A stretch of 36,775 bases of DNA from Clostridium sp. CAG:169 (GCA_000435195.1 FR880146.1:1-36775), one strand, 5' to 3'; shown: positions 23,935-31,835, counted from the stretch's first letter. Notes: a model not told the origin generated them from the letters alone. Numbers and translations are program-made.

Positions 23935-24261
23935 ATGTTGGAAGTAACAAAAGAAAACTTCGAATCTGAAGTACTGCAGGCTGAAGGCTATGTATTCGTA
24001 GACTTCTTTGGCGACGGCTGTGTTCCATGTGCTGCTCTGATGCCACATGTACACGCTCTGGCTGACAAATATGCAGACAGCAAGCTCAAATTCTGCTGCA
24101 TGAACACCACTAAAGCAAGACGTCTTGCTATCAAACAGGGTATCATGGGTCTGCCTGTAATGGCTATCTACAAAGATGGCGCTCAGGTAGAATCTCTGGT
24201 TAAGGAAGACTGCACCCAGGATTCCATCACCGCTCTGGTTGAGAAATACGTCAACATGTAA
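23935..24261 (+). CDS. trxA: thioredoxin with CVPC active site
   Basis: This 108-residue thioredoxin is the electron donor for glycine reductase. The active site is Cys29-Val-Pro-Cys32 in GDGCVPCAAL instead of the standard WCGPC, with Gly-Asp-Gly replacing the usual tryptophan region. The cis-proline loop GLPVMAIY is intact. Extra cysteines occur at FCCMN and EDC. Variant thioredoxins like this are typical of grd loci. AAGGAG lies about 11 nt before the ATG. A 167-bp gap without a gene separates it from trxB; I see no terminator or clear promoter there. Confidence 0.93.
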   Translation: MLEVTKENFESEVLQAEGYVFVDFFGDGCVPCAALMPHVHALADKYADSKLKFCCMNTTKARRLAIKQGIMGLPVMAIYKDGAQVESLVKEDCTQDSITALVEKYVNM

Positions 24262-24372
24262 TCTTCCCGCTTTTGCAGGGGATTACCAATTCATTTAACC
24301 AAAGCAGCATCAGGCTGTTTTGATAAACCGGTGATTCGGTTCATCGGAGAAAGAAATAAGGAGGATTTAGTC

Positions 24373-24846
24373 ATGAGCCTTTTGAATGGTAAAAAAGTTA
24401 TCATCATCGGCGACAGGGACGGCGTTCCAGGCCCAGCAATCGAAGAATGCGTAAAGACTGCTGGCGCTGAGGTAGTATACTCCTCTACGGAATGCTTTGT
24501 CTGAACTGCCGCTGGCGCAATGGATTTGGAAAATCAGAAGAGAGTTAAAGATTTCGCTGATCAGTATGGTGCTGAGAACATCGTAGTTGTTCTGGGTGCT
24601 GCTGAGGGCGAAGCTGCTGGTCTGGCTGCTGAAACAGTAACCGCTGGCGACCCAACTTTTGCAGGTCCATTGACAGGAGTTCAGTTAGGACTCACAGTAT
24701 ATCACGTTTGCGAACCAGAAATCAAAAATGAAGTCGACCCAACTGTTTACGATGAGCAGGTAGGTATGATGGAAATGGTTATGGATGTAGATGACATCAT
24801 CTCTGAGATGAGCTCTATCCGCAACGAATACTGCAAATACCTCTAA
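24373..24846 (+). CDS. grdA: glycine reductase complex selenoprotein A (GrdA)
   Basis: GrdA is the small carrier that holds the carboxymethyl group on selenium and presents it to protein C. The frame contains one TGA at 24502-24504, giving selenocysteine at residue 44 in CFVUTAAGAMDLENQ, the redox CxxU motif known from GrdA. The total is 157 residues, the normal family length. Reading only from the ATG after the TGA would remove the catalytic part. A short GCC/GGC hairpin (24508-24516) sits right after the UGA, a weaker SECIS candidate than in grdB. AAGGAGG precedes the ATG. A strong terminator follows the gene. Confidence 0.95.
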
Positions 24847-24855
24847 ACCGAAGTT

Positions 24856-24917
24856 ATAGGTGGTGTGGTGGTGTGGTGATGAATCACCATGCACTGCACC
24901 GCCTATTTTCTTTTTTT
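24856..24917 (+). terminator. intrinsic terminator after grdA
   Basis: A long stem from ATAGG (24856-24860) to CCTAT (24902-24906), closed by TGGTGAT/ATCACCA around a 2-nt loop, is followed by TTTTCTTTTTTT. It separates grdXEB-trxBA-grdA from grdCD. Confidence 0.85.
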
Positions 24918-24945
24918 ACACACTGTCCGTTATGGACAAACTTTA

Positions 24946-24961
24946 CGTCATTTTTATGACG
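24946..24961. repeat. 6-bp hairpin/dyad between grdA and the grdCD promoter
   Basis: CGTCAT and ATGACG flank a TTTT loop (24946-24961). A smaller GTCC/GGAC dyad lies just upstream. The place, about 80 bp before the grdCD promoter, would suit an activator site. No other gene is seen in 24847-25242. Confidence 0.35.
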
Positions 24962-25040
24962 ATAAAGAAAATGCCTATTGGCAGAAAGCACAGTGCAGGG
25001 TGCCTTCTTGTGTAAAAAAAGCAGAATTCTGCAAAAATCC

Positions 25041-25069
25041 ATGACAACCCGCCTATTTTAGTGTATACT
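25041..25069 (+). promoter_or_regulatory. promoter of grdCD
   Basis: ATGACA (25041-25046) and TATACT (25064-25069) are separated by 17 bp, each one mismatch from consensus. A leader of about 165 nt follows. Confidence 0.72.
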
Positions 25070-25116
25070 GATTATATGGGACTTGTCCTCCTTTTTTGTG
25101 ATACAAAGGCGGGTCT

Positions 25117-25195
25117 CTGTCCGCTCGGGCGCGGCTTTTCGCGTGCGGGCAAACGTTGTAAAAACCGGGATTCTGCGGACAGGCAGCCGGTTTTT
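25117..25195 (+). promoter_or_regulatory. attenuator-like structured leader of grdCD
   Basis: CTGTCCGC (25117-25124) is perfectly complementary to GCGGACAG (25175-25182). The second of these lies inside the loop of a hairpin AAAAACCGG/CCGGTTTTT (25160-25168 with 25187-25195), which has the form of a terminator. A third hairpin around CGCG (25130-25143) lies within. The two long pairings would compete or form a pseudoknot. I recognise no known riboswitch class. Confidence 0.45.
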
Positions 25196-25242
25196 AGCAA
25201 GGAAAAGATTCATCAATAAAATGAATGAGAGGCGTGACTGCA

Positions 25243-26790
25243 ATGAACAGTGTAATCAAAGGCGCAAGCTACATTCTTGCCCATACACCAGACATGGTAA
25301 TGGAAAATGGTACCACCCAGACCACCGAGAAAATCGTAAACCCAGGTTCTGAGTACCTCAAAGAACTGCCAAATCACATCAGAACTTACGAGCAGGCTCT
25401 GGCATATCTGCCAAACCAGACTTACATCGGCAATATGCATCCAGACGAACTGGCAAAATACCCACAGCCATGGGTAGACACCACCGTTGACGGCCTGAAC
25501 AAGAGAGAGGGTAAATTCGGCGAAATCATGCCTGAAGATGAGTTCTACATGCTGATGCAGTGCGTAGACGTTTTCGAGCTGGTTATGCTGGATAAAGAGT
25601 TCGTAGCTCAGGTAAAAGATAAATTTGCTGCTAACCCAGTAATCGACGAGAGCATCGTTGCTAGAATCCACGAAGGCGTTGACGCTTCCGAGATTGAGCA
25701 CTTTGTAAACGAAGAGCATGCTGAACCACTGGTATATGGCGGCAAAACCATCGGTTTCGTTAAGAGAGCACATGACGTTGACGAAAACCTCTCCGCTCAC
25801 ACCATGCTGGAGAACATGGTTTCCAAAGCATCTGCTGTTCTGTCCCTGCTGCACCTGATCCGTGTTACCGGCATCGACAAAAACGAGATCGACTACGTTA
25901 TCGACTGCTGTGAAGAGGCTTGTGGTGATATGAACCAGCGTGGTGGCGGCAACTTCGCAAAAGCTGCTGCTGAGATTGCTGGTCTGAACAATGCTACCGG
26001 TTGTGACGTCCGCGGCTTCTGCGCTGGCCCAACCCACGCATTCATCAACGCTGCTTCCCTGATTAAAGCTGGCACCCACAAACACGTTGTAGTTGTTGCT
26101 GGTGGTTGTACCGCTAAACTGGGTATGAACGGTAAAGACCATGTTAAGAAAGGTCTGCCAATCCTGGAAGATATGATCGGCGGTTTCGCTATCCTGCTGG
26201 GCGAAAACGATGGTATCAACCCAGAAGTTGACACCGAGCACACCGGCAAACACACCGTTGGTACCGGTTCCGCTCCACAGAACGTAATCTCCTCTCTGGT
26301 AACCAATCCTCTGGATGCTGCTGGACTGAAGATCACCGACGTTGACAAATACTCTGCTGAGATGCAGAACCCAGATATCACCAAACCTGCTGGCGCTGGC
26401 GACGTTCCGCTTGCTAACTACAAGATGATCGCTGCTCTGGGCGTTAAGAGAGGCGAGCTGGAGAAGAAAGATCTGGCTACCTTCCCTGCTGAGCACGGTA
26501 TGGTAGGCTGGGCTCCAACTCAGGGTCATATCCCATCTGGTGTTCCATATGTAGGCTTCTGCCGCGAAGACATCCTCGAGGGCAAAATAAACAGAGCTAT
26601 GATCATCGGTAAAGGTTCTCTGTTCCTTGGCCGTATGACCAACCTGTTCGACGGCGTATCCGTAATGATCACCAAGAACTCCGGCAAGACCGAAGAAGCT
26701 GCCGTTTCCGAAGAGCACATCAAAGGCCTGATCGGCAAAGCAATGAAAGATTTCGCTGCTTCCCTGCTGGCTGCTGCTGACGAAGAATAA
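25243..26790 (+). CDS. grdC: glycine reductase complex protein C, beta subunit (GrdC)
   Basis: GrdC is the larger subunit of protein C, which accepts the two-carbon unit from GrdA and helps convert it to acetyl phosphate. The 515 residues match the family. The fold is related to 3-oxoacyl-ACP synthase III and thiolases, and the conserved cysteine lies in GCDVRGFCAGPTHAF. I chose the ATG at 25243, which gives MNSVIKGASYILAHTPD as in other GrdC proteins, with GAGAGG about 10 nt upstream. A slightly longer in-frame ATG at 25225 has less support. grdD follows after 51 bp with its own AGGAG site. Confidence 0.95.
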   Translation: MNSVIKGASYILAHTPDMVMENGTTQTTEKIVNPGSEYLKELPNHIRTYEQALAYLPNQTYIGNMHPDELAKYPQPWVDTTVDGLNKREGKFGEIMPEDEFYMLMQCVDVFELVMLDKEFVAQVKDKFAANPVIDESIVARIHEGVDASEIEHFVNEEHAEPLVYGGKTIGFVKRAHDVDENLSAHTMLENMVSKASAVLSLLHLIRVTGIDKNEIDYVIDCCEEACGDMNQRGGGNFAKAAAEIAGLNNATGCDVRGFCAGPTHAFINAASLIKAGTHKHVVVVAGGCTAKLGMNGKDHVKKGLPILEDMIGGFAILLGENDGINPEVDTEHTGKHTVGTGSAPQNVISSLVTNPLDAAGLKITDVDKYSAEMQNPDITKPAGAGDVPLANYKMIAALGVKRGELEKKDLATFPAEHGMVGWAPTQGHIPSGVPYVGFCREDILEGKINRAMIIGKGSLFLGRMTNLFDGVSVMITKNSGKTEEAAVSEEHIKGLIGKAMKDFAASLLAAADEE

Positions 26791-26841
26791 TTTTGCAGGT
26801 TTGTTTTAAATCTGTAAACTGAAAGGAATGAGGAGATCATT

Positions 26842-27990
26842 ATGGCACAGATTGAAAAAATGATTGCCAAAACTTTCATGGACATTGCAACCGGTCTGGA
26901 AACTGGCTCCTTCGGAGCAAGACCAAAGATCGCTGTAACCGGTCTTGGAAGCGAACATGGCGAAGCAAACTCTGTGGAAGCTGCCGTACTGGCTGCTGAC
27001 AGAGGTGTTGATGTTACCCTCATCGGCACTGCTGAAAACGAAAAATTTACTACCGTTAAGGTTTCTGATGAAGACGAAATGTACAAGGAAATGGAAAAAA
27101 TGCTGGATGCAGGTTCCATCGATGGCTGCGTTACCATGCACTACCCATTCCCAATCGGCGTTTCCACTGTTGGTCGTGTTGTTACCCCGGGTAAAGGCAA
27201 ACAGATGTTCATCGCAAACACCACCGGTACTTCCGCTGCTGAAAGAATCGAAGCGATGATCCGCAATACCATTGCCGGTATCATCACTGCGAAAGCTTGC
27301 GGCATCAAAAACCCAACCGTTGGTATCCTGAACGTAGACGGCGCTAGACAGTGTGAAGGCGCTCTGAAAGAACTTCAGGCTAACGGCTATGACATCCACT
27401 TTGCAGAATCTTCCCGTGCAGACGGCGGCTGCGTAATGAGAGGTAACGACCTGCTGGTCGGCGCTTGTGACGTTATGGTCACCGACTCTCTTACCGGTAA
27501 CATCCTGATGAAGATGATGTCTTCCTACTGCACAGGCGGCAGCTATGAGGCTGTTGGCTACGGCTACGGTCCTGGTATCGGCGAAGGCTACGACAGACTG
27601 GTTCTGATCGTATCCCGTGCTTCCGGTGCTCCTGTCCTGGCAAACGCTATGGAATATGCTGCACAGCTGGTAAAAGGCAATTACAGAGAAATCGCTGCAA
27701 AAGAATATGCAGCTGCTAAGAAAGCTGGTCTGGAGAAGGTTATCGCTGCTCGCAAACCAGTGAAGAAAGAAGCTTCTGAAGAAGTCGTAGAGTGCCCACC
27801 AAAAGAGGTTGTAACCGCTTCCGTTGCCGGTATCGAGGTTATGGACCTGGAGGACGCTGTACAGGCTCTGTGGAAAGCAAAGATCTACGCAGAAAGCGGA
27901 ATGGGCTGCACCGGACCTCTGGTTATGATGTCTGAAGCAAACCATGACAAAGCTGTTGAGATCCTCAAAGCTGCTGGCTATATTTCCTAG
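26842..27990 (+). CDS. grdD: glycine reductase complex protein C, alpha subunit (GrdD)
   Basis: GrdD is the smaller subunit of protein C and is related to the phosphate acyltransferase PlsX. It carries the acetyl thioester that is released by phosphate as acetyl phosphate, which acetate kinase can use to make ATP. The 382 residues match the family. The conserved C-terminal cysteine is Cys356 in ESGMGCTGPLVM. The glycine-rich segment VGYGYGPGIGEGYDR is also typical. GAGGAG precedes the ATG. A strong terminator lies 83 bp after the stop, closing the locus. Confidence 0.95.
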   Translation: MAQIEKMIAKTFMDIATGLETGSFGARPKIAVTGLGSEHGEANSVEAAVLAADRGVDVTLIGTAENEKFTTVKVSDEDEMYKEMEKMLDAGSIDGCVTMHYPFPIGVSTVGRVVTPGKGKQMFIANTTGTSAAERIEAMIRNTIAGIITAKACGIKNPTVGILNVDGARQCEGALKELQANGYDIHFAESSRADGGCVMRGNDLLVGACDVMVTDSLTGNILMKMMSSYCTGGSYEAVGYGYGPGIGEGYDRLVLIVSRASGAPVLANAMEYAAQLVKGNYREIAAKEYAAAKKAGLEKVIAARKPVKKEASEEVVECPPKEVVTASVAGIEVMDLEDAVQALWKAKIYAESGMGCTGPLVMMSEANHDKAVEILKAAGYIS

Positions 27991-28072
27991 TTCTTTTTTG
28001 AAAGCACAGGAGAAATCGTTACAATAGAGAGCGGCTTTTGATGCTTTTCTAACATAAAAATCGTTACAAAAT

Positions 28073-28118
28073 AAGGTACACAGCTTTTGCCTTTGGGCAT
28101 CGGCTGTGTACCTTTTTT
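28073..28118 (+). terminator. intrinsic terminator of the grdCD operon
   Basis: A perfect 12-bp stem, AAGGTACACAGC (28073-28084) with GCTGTGTACCTT (28103-28114), is followed by TTTTTT. The direct repeat AAATCGTTACAA occurs just upstream at 28013-28024 and 28058-28069. Confidence 0.9.
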
Positions 28119-28190
28119 GTTTTTCTGAAAAAGCATCGGACAGGTGAGTTTTTCACATTTTCAATGGGGATTTGTTGAAAACAGGCAAGT

Positions 28191-28228
28191 AAAAAGCGGA
28201 AGGGCATCCATTGGATGTCCTTCCGCTT
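28191..28228 (-). terminator. intrinsic terminator after the GDPD gene
   Basis: On the minus strand AAGCGGAAGGACATCC pairs with GGATGCCCTTCCGCTT (one G-T pair) around a 3-nt loop, followed by TTTTT. Confidence 0.9.
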
Positions 28229-28247
28229 GATGGTTTATAAAGATTTT

Positions 28248-29066
28248 TTAAAATCGTACCGGAGGCAAAAAGCCTTCAAAGATGATGGCGTCATATTGAT
28301 GGATAGCTGCCTCATAATCCTGTTCACGGATGGTCCAGCCGACGGTGAGCGCACCACAGCTCTTGCAGAAGGAGAAGGAATGACTGTCCTGTGCAAAGCG
28401 GTGGTCGTAGGCGATGAAATGAGGCTTGGAAAGGATATTGAACATCATGCCGCCCAACGCCGCCGAAGAAATGGCAGTCAGCGGGTTGCCCTTGGAAGGA
28501 ATGTGGGTCGCCAGCTGCCCGCGCATGATCTGTGGCTCGTTTTTGGCAAACCAGCCCATAATCAGTGGGTTCATGGATTCGATGCAGTAGTCGCCCGGAT
28601 AGTTGCGCAGCAGGTCATAGACCTTCAGACAGGTCCGTTCAATCCGCTCGGTGGATTTGATTTCCACAATCAGCGGGACCCTTCCATTGACCTGTGCCAG
28701 TACCTGGGAAAACAGCGGAATCTTCTCAAAGGTTTCACCCAGATTATATTCCTGTAGCTGCGCATAGGTTGCCTGCTCGATGACCAGAGGGGAGGAACAC
28801 ATCCGTTGCAGGTCGTCATCGTGGAAAACAACAATTTTTCCGTCGGCGGTCATCTGCAAATCCAGCTCGATGCCGTAGCCTGCCTGTGCAGCAGCTTCAA
28901 AAGCGGAAAGGGAGTTTTCACAGCGGGTCTGATTATCAAATAAGCCGCGGTGGGCAAAACAGCGGTGGAAAAATTTTCTTTGCAGTGGGTGCTTTTGGAA
29001 GGAGGGCATGACACACAGCGCACAGGCGCCGGCGCCCATCAAAGCAAGGGAGAGCAGGTGCTTCAT
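28248..29066 (-). CDS. glycerophosphodiester phosphodiesterase family protein
   Basis: This 272-residue enzyme hydrolyses glycerophosphodiesters to glycerol 3-phosphate and an alcohol. The GDPD signatures are intact: AHRGLFDNQTRCENS near residue 38, then GYGIELDLQMTADGKIVVFHDDDLQR with the metal-binding Glu and Asp and the second histidine, and IVEIKS further on. The N-terminus (MKHLLSLALMGAGACALCV) is a hydrophobic anchor, so the enzyme probably sits at the membrane. AAGAAGG lies 6 nt before the ATG. It is 47 bp downstream of the nitrilase-like pair and may be in the same operon. Confidence 0.93.
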   Translation of the reverse strand: MKHLLSLALMGAGACALCVMPSFQKHPLQRKFFHRCFAHRGLFDNQTRCENSLSAFEAAAQAGYGIELDLQMTADGKIVVFHDDDLQRMCSSPLVIEQATYAQLQEYNLGETFEKIPLFSQVLAQVNGRVPLIVEIKSTERIERTCLKVYDLLRNYPGDYCIESMNPLIMGWFAKNEPQIMRGQLATHIPSKGNPLTAISSAALGGMMFNILSKPHFIAYDHRFAQDSHSFSFCKSCGALTVGWTIREQDYEAAIHQYDAIIFEGFLPPVRF

Positions 29067-29113
29067 AACAAACCTTCTTTCATTTTTGGTGTAGCGTTCT
29101 GTTGGACAGGGAC

Positions 29114-30271
29114 TCAGCGGTCCAACGATTCGTTTTCAAAGGCATTTTCCAACATCTCTCCTTCGGCGCCGCACTCGCCTTCGTTTTCTTCGTCGGAGTC
29201 TGCTTCGTCGGGCAGCACCTTGGTCTGGCGGGCAAGGGTGTATTCCCGCTGTGCCATCTGCTCGACCGATGGATTAAAGTCGGAGAGATAGAGGTCAGGG
29301 TCGCGGCTCAGACGCTCCAGGTCGATACGCGCAGTCAGGCAGGCGTCGGAGGAAGGATGTTCGGTCTGGCTGATGATGCCGTTGCCCAGTTTGGTGGCAG
29401 AAAACGGACCGTAGATGCCGCTGATGGCGCGGAAGGGCAGGTCCATAAAGTCGCCGGTCAGCCAAGAGGCAACCGCAAACACCGGCTGCTCCTGACAGCG
29501 CATGAAGGCACAGCTTTGCAAGAAGGCGCTGCTGCGGCTGGAACAGAAGGCAGAAGGACACAGCAGCAACTGGGAGCCAAGCGAATGGGCAGCCCGTGCA
29601 GCTTCAAAAAGGCGCTGGTCCATACCAGTTAAAACCGAGATGCGGCAGAGCTTGGTCTGCACCGTCTGAAGCTCCCTGCCGGGGAGGATGCCACACAGCT
29701 TTTCCTGTGGGGAGAGGTGCAGCTTGTCCTGCTGCAGGATGATGGTGCCGTCCGGGTCAAACAGAAAGGCGCGGTTGACCAAGCCCTCGCGGGTGCGCAC
29801 GATGGTCGTTCCGGCTAAAATGTAGACAGAAGCTTTGATGGCAAGCATCGAGAAGAAGCGGATATAGCTTTCATACAACGGCTGTGCCAGATATTTGGTG
29901 TAGAAGGAGAGAGCTTCTTGGACCGGTTCGGTGTCACCGTTGAGCAGGTCCTCGGAGAACTGGTAGCACAGGTCGAAGAGAGAAGAGGAGCTGAGCAGCG
30001 GGAGCAAACCGACATACTCGGGAAAGACAATCAGCTGGCTGCCGTCGGATACAGCGCGGTTGACACTGCCCAAAACCATCTCCAGGGCATCCTTGGCAGG
30101 CAGCTCGTTGTGCAGTGCCATCTGCACACAGGAAACCTTGATGTTGTTGGGACTGACAAAGTCCAGCGAGCGGGAAAGACGGATGTCTGTCTGCTCCAGC
30201 ACCCGGTCCAGCTTCGGGATGCTCCAGTTGGAGAGCAGCAGCTTGGAGGCAGCAACATATTTGAGCTTCAT
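29114..30271 (-). CDS. nitrilase-superfamily protein lacking the catalytic cysteine
   Basis: The 385 residues include a carbon-nitrogen hydrolase domain from about 43 to 320. The catalytic glutamate (Glu85 in IVFPEYVG) and lysine (Lys183 in QQDKLHLSPQEK) are in place, but the position of the nucleophile in the usual ICYD motif reads LTGMD, with Gly216 where cysteine is expected. It is therefore probably not active as an amidase on its own. The C-terminus is a strongly acidic tail. The ATG begins right after the TAG of the upstream nitrilase-like gene (0-nt gap), with GGGAGG inside that gene, so translation is probably coupled. No natural substrate can be named. Confidence 0.8.
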   Translation of the reverse strand: MKLKYVAASKLLLSNWSIPKLDRVLEQTDIRLSRSLDFVSPNNIKVSCVQMALHNELPAKDALEMVLGSVNRAVSDGSQLIVFPEYVGLLPLLSSSSLFDLCYQFSEDLLNGDTEPVQEALSFYTKYLAQPLYESYIRFFSMLAIKASVYILAGTTIVRTREGLVNRAFLFDPDGTIILQQDKLHLSPQEKLCGILPGRELQTVQTKLCRISVLTGMDQRLFEAARAAHSLGSQLLLCPSAFCSSRSSAFLQSCAFMRCQEQPVFAVASWLTGDFMDLPFRAISGIYGPFSATKLGNGIISQTEHPSSDACLTARIDLERLSRDPDLYLSDFNPSVEQMAQREYTLARQTKVLPDEADSDEENEGECGAEGEMLENAFENESLDR

Positions 30272-30967
30272 CTAGCAGATGCCTCCCTTCCCGTAGATGC
30301 GTAGGTCCAGCTTTTGCGGAAGGTTGCCGCCAAAGTCACTGCGCTGTAATTTGTTCAGATACAGCTTGGCAAACAGGTTGTGAGAGCTTGCAGGCGTCAC
30401 CAGATAGCCGCTTTCATCCTGTGTCAGGCTGCACGGCGCAGCTACCGCAGAAAAACAGTTGCAGCATCCCACCACATAGACACCGTTGGACTGTGCCGCA
30501 TTCCAAATACCGGTGGTGAGCATATGGCGGCTGAGCTGGTAGGAGTCGATGAACTGAGAAGCAATCACGATCTGTGCGCCCTTCATGCGGGCAACGCGGA
30601 CCACCTGCGGGTGGTAAATATCGACATCGACACACAAAAAGATGTTGCCGATGGGGGTGGAGATGGGTTCGATTTTATGATACTGCTCCAGCTCCGCCTG
30701 GTTGTACAGGTTGCGGTGGGTTGCTCCCTGGATGCCTAAAATTTCACCCTTTGGAGAGAACAGGCAGAGATAGAGAATGTTATCGACAACAAAGCGGCTG
30801 GGGACAAGGTACACCTTGTTTTGTGCAGCATATTTTCGGCAGGCGTTCAGATAATCGGGCGTATCCCATTCGGGGATATAAGATTTAACATCGGAAAAGA
30901 TGACCAGGTCGGTGAGCTGCCGGACCTTTCCGAAGGGGGGAATGATGCTGACTACGGCACGAGCCAC
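30272..30967 (-). CDS. nitrilase-superfamily protein with cysteine but altered Glu/Lys
   Basis: This 231-residue nitrilase-like protein keeps the nucleophile region (Cys112 in IFLCVDVDIYHPQVVRVA) but reads VIFSD where the catalytic glutamate motif FPE is expected (Asp26) and QGATHRN where the lysine should be. It thus complements the next gene, which has Glu and Lys but no Cys. I chose the GTG at 30967, because AGAGGTGA lies 5 nt upstream and MARAVVSIIPPF fits better than the longer in-frame ATG at 31015. It leads the operon and has a consensus promoter. Whether the two proteins form a joint enzyme or are both non-catalytic cannot be told. Confidence 0.75.
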   Translation of the reverse strand: MARAVVSIIPPFGKVRQLTDLVIFSDVKSYIPEWDTPDYLNACRKYAAQNKVYLVPSRFVVDNILYLCLFSPKGEILGIQGATHRNLYNQAELEQYHKIEPISTPIGNIFLCVDVDIYHPQVVRVARMKGAQIVIASQFIDSYQLSRHMLTTGIWNAAQSNGVYVVGCCNCFSAVAAPCSLTQDESGYLVTPASSHNLFAKLYLNKLQRSDFGGNLPQKLDLRIYGKGGIC

Positions 30968-31036
30968 AGAAATCACCTCTTTGAGTTTGATGGTTCTATC
31001 AAAAAAGACAAGCATAAAAAGAAATACTTTGCTTCT

Positions 31037-31065
31037 ATTATACTATTCAATGGGAAGTAAGACAA
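31037..31065 (-). promoter_or_regulatory. promoter of the nitrilase-like pair
   Basis: Minus-strand TTGTCT (31065-31060) and a perfect TATAAT (31042-31037) are separated by 17 bp. The rest of the gap to 31306 is A/T-rich and holds no gene I can support; a weak AGGA/TCCT hairpin with a T run follows the tadA stop. Confidence 0.8.
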
Positions 31066-31306
31066 GGCAATCGGGCAAGGTTCTCCAAAATACAAAGAAC
31101 ATCCCACCCAAAGAGGAGAAAATCCTGCGACCGAACAGGAAGGATTATTTTCAACAAAGAGGGTGTGGAAACAGTTTAAAAATAATTACCAATCGTAAAA
31201 ACCAGGTAAAATATCATAGTTTAAACAGTTTCAACGAAGTTTTCAACATATAATTGTTGTGGATTTTTGTTAAATAGAGGGGAAAGCAGTCAAAAAGGAG
31301 TTTTTC

Positions 31307-31774
31307 CTAGCGCAACTCTGCAAAAAATCTGCTGAGCAGTTGGGAACATTCCTCCTCAAGCACGCCGGAACGAACAATGGGAGTATGATTAAACGGCATA
31401 ACAAACAGGTCAGCGACGGAGCCGCAGCAGCCGGCTTTTTCATCCTTAGCACCGTATACCACCCGGTCCAGCCGGGCGTTGATGATGGCACCGCTGCACA
31501 TCGGACAAGGCTCCAGTGTGACATACAGCTCGCACCCGCTCAATCGCCAGCTGCCCAGTTTTTGACAGGCCTGCTGGATGCACAGCACCTCGGCGTGCGC
31601 CAGGGCATCCTGGTCCAGCTCCCGGCGGTTGTGGGCGCGTGCAATGATTTCGTTTTGGTAGACAATCACCGCACCCACCGGAATTTCGTGCAGCTCGGCA
31701 GCTTTGTGTGCCTCTTCGAGTGCCTGGCGCATCCAGTGGCAATCTCGTTGCAGATAAGCAGGAATCTCCTTCAT
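31307..31774 (-). CDS. tadA: tRNA(Arg) A34 adenosine deaminase
   Basis: TadA converts adenosine 34 to inosine in the anticodon of tRNA-Arg(ACG). The 155 residues carry the zinc site of the cytidine-deaminase superfamily: HAE at residues 60-62 with the proton-shuttling Glu62, and PCPMC with Cys90 and Cys93. NARLDRVVYGAKDEKAG is the typical TadA core. Two adjacent ATG codons follow GAGGTG; the second (31774) has the better spacing of about 7 nt. It lies 61 bp downstream of the CPBP protease gene, with a hairpin terminator between them. Confidence 0.95.
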   Translation of the reverse strand: MKEIPAYLQRDCHWMRQALEEAHKAAELHEIPVGAVIVYQNEIIARAHNRRELDQDALAHAEVLCIQQACQKLGSWRLSGCELYVTLEPCPMCSGAIINARLDRVVYGAKDEKAGCCGSVADLFVMPFNHTPIVRSGVLEEECSQLLSRFFAELR

Positions 31775-31792
31775 CATTTCACCTCGACAGAT

Positions 31793-31823
31793 AAAAGCAG
31801 AAGGAGCGGGATACTCCTTCTGC
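31793..31823 (-). terminator. hairpin between the CPBP gene and tadA
   Basis: A 10-bp stem, GCAGAAGGAG (31797-31806) with CTCCTTCTGC (31814-31823), is followed on the minus strand by a short TTTT. It may be a partial terminator that lets some transcripts reach tadA. Confidence 0.65.
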
Positions 31824-31835
31824 AAAAGATTTCGT

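Noticed and set aside
24861..24900. Short GGTG-type tandem repeat after grdA as a CRISPR or microsatellite
   Set aside because: The repeats form one arm of the grdA terminator stem; there are no regularly spaced units.
25213..26718. Long minus-strand open frame antisense to grdC, and similar ones antisense to grdE, grdB, trxB and grdD
   Set aside because: They are mirror products of the strong codon bias of the grd genes. They lack ribosome binding sites and recognisable domains.
30900..31253. 117-codon plus-strand frame between the nitrilase pair and tadA
   Set aside because: It overlaps the promoter and start of the nitrilase-like operon on the other strand, has poor codon use and no ribosome binding site.
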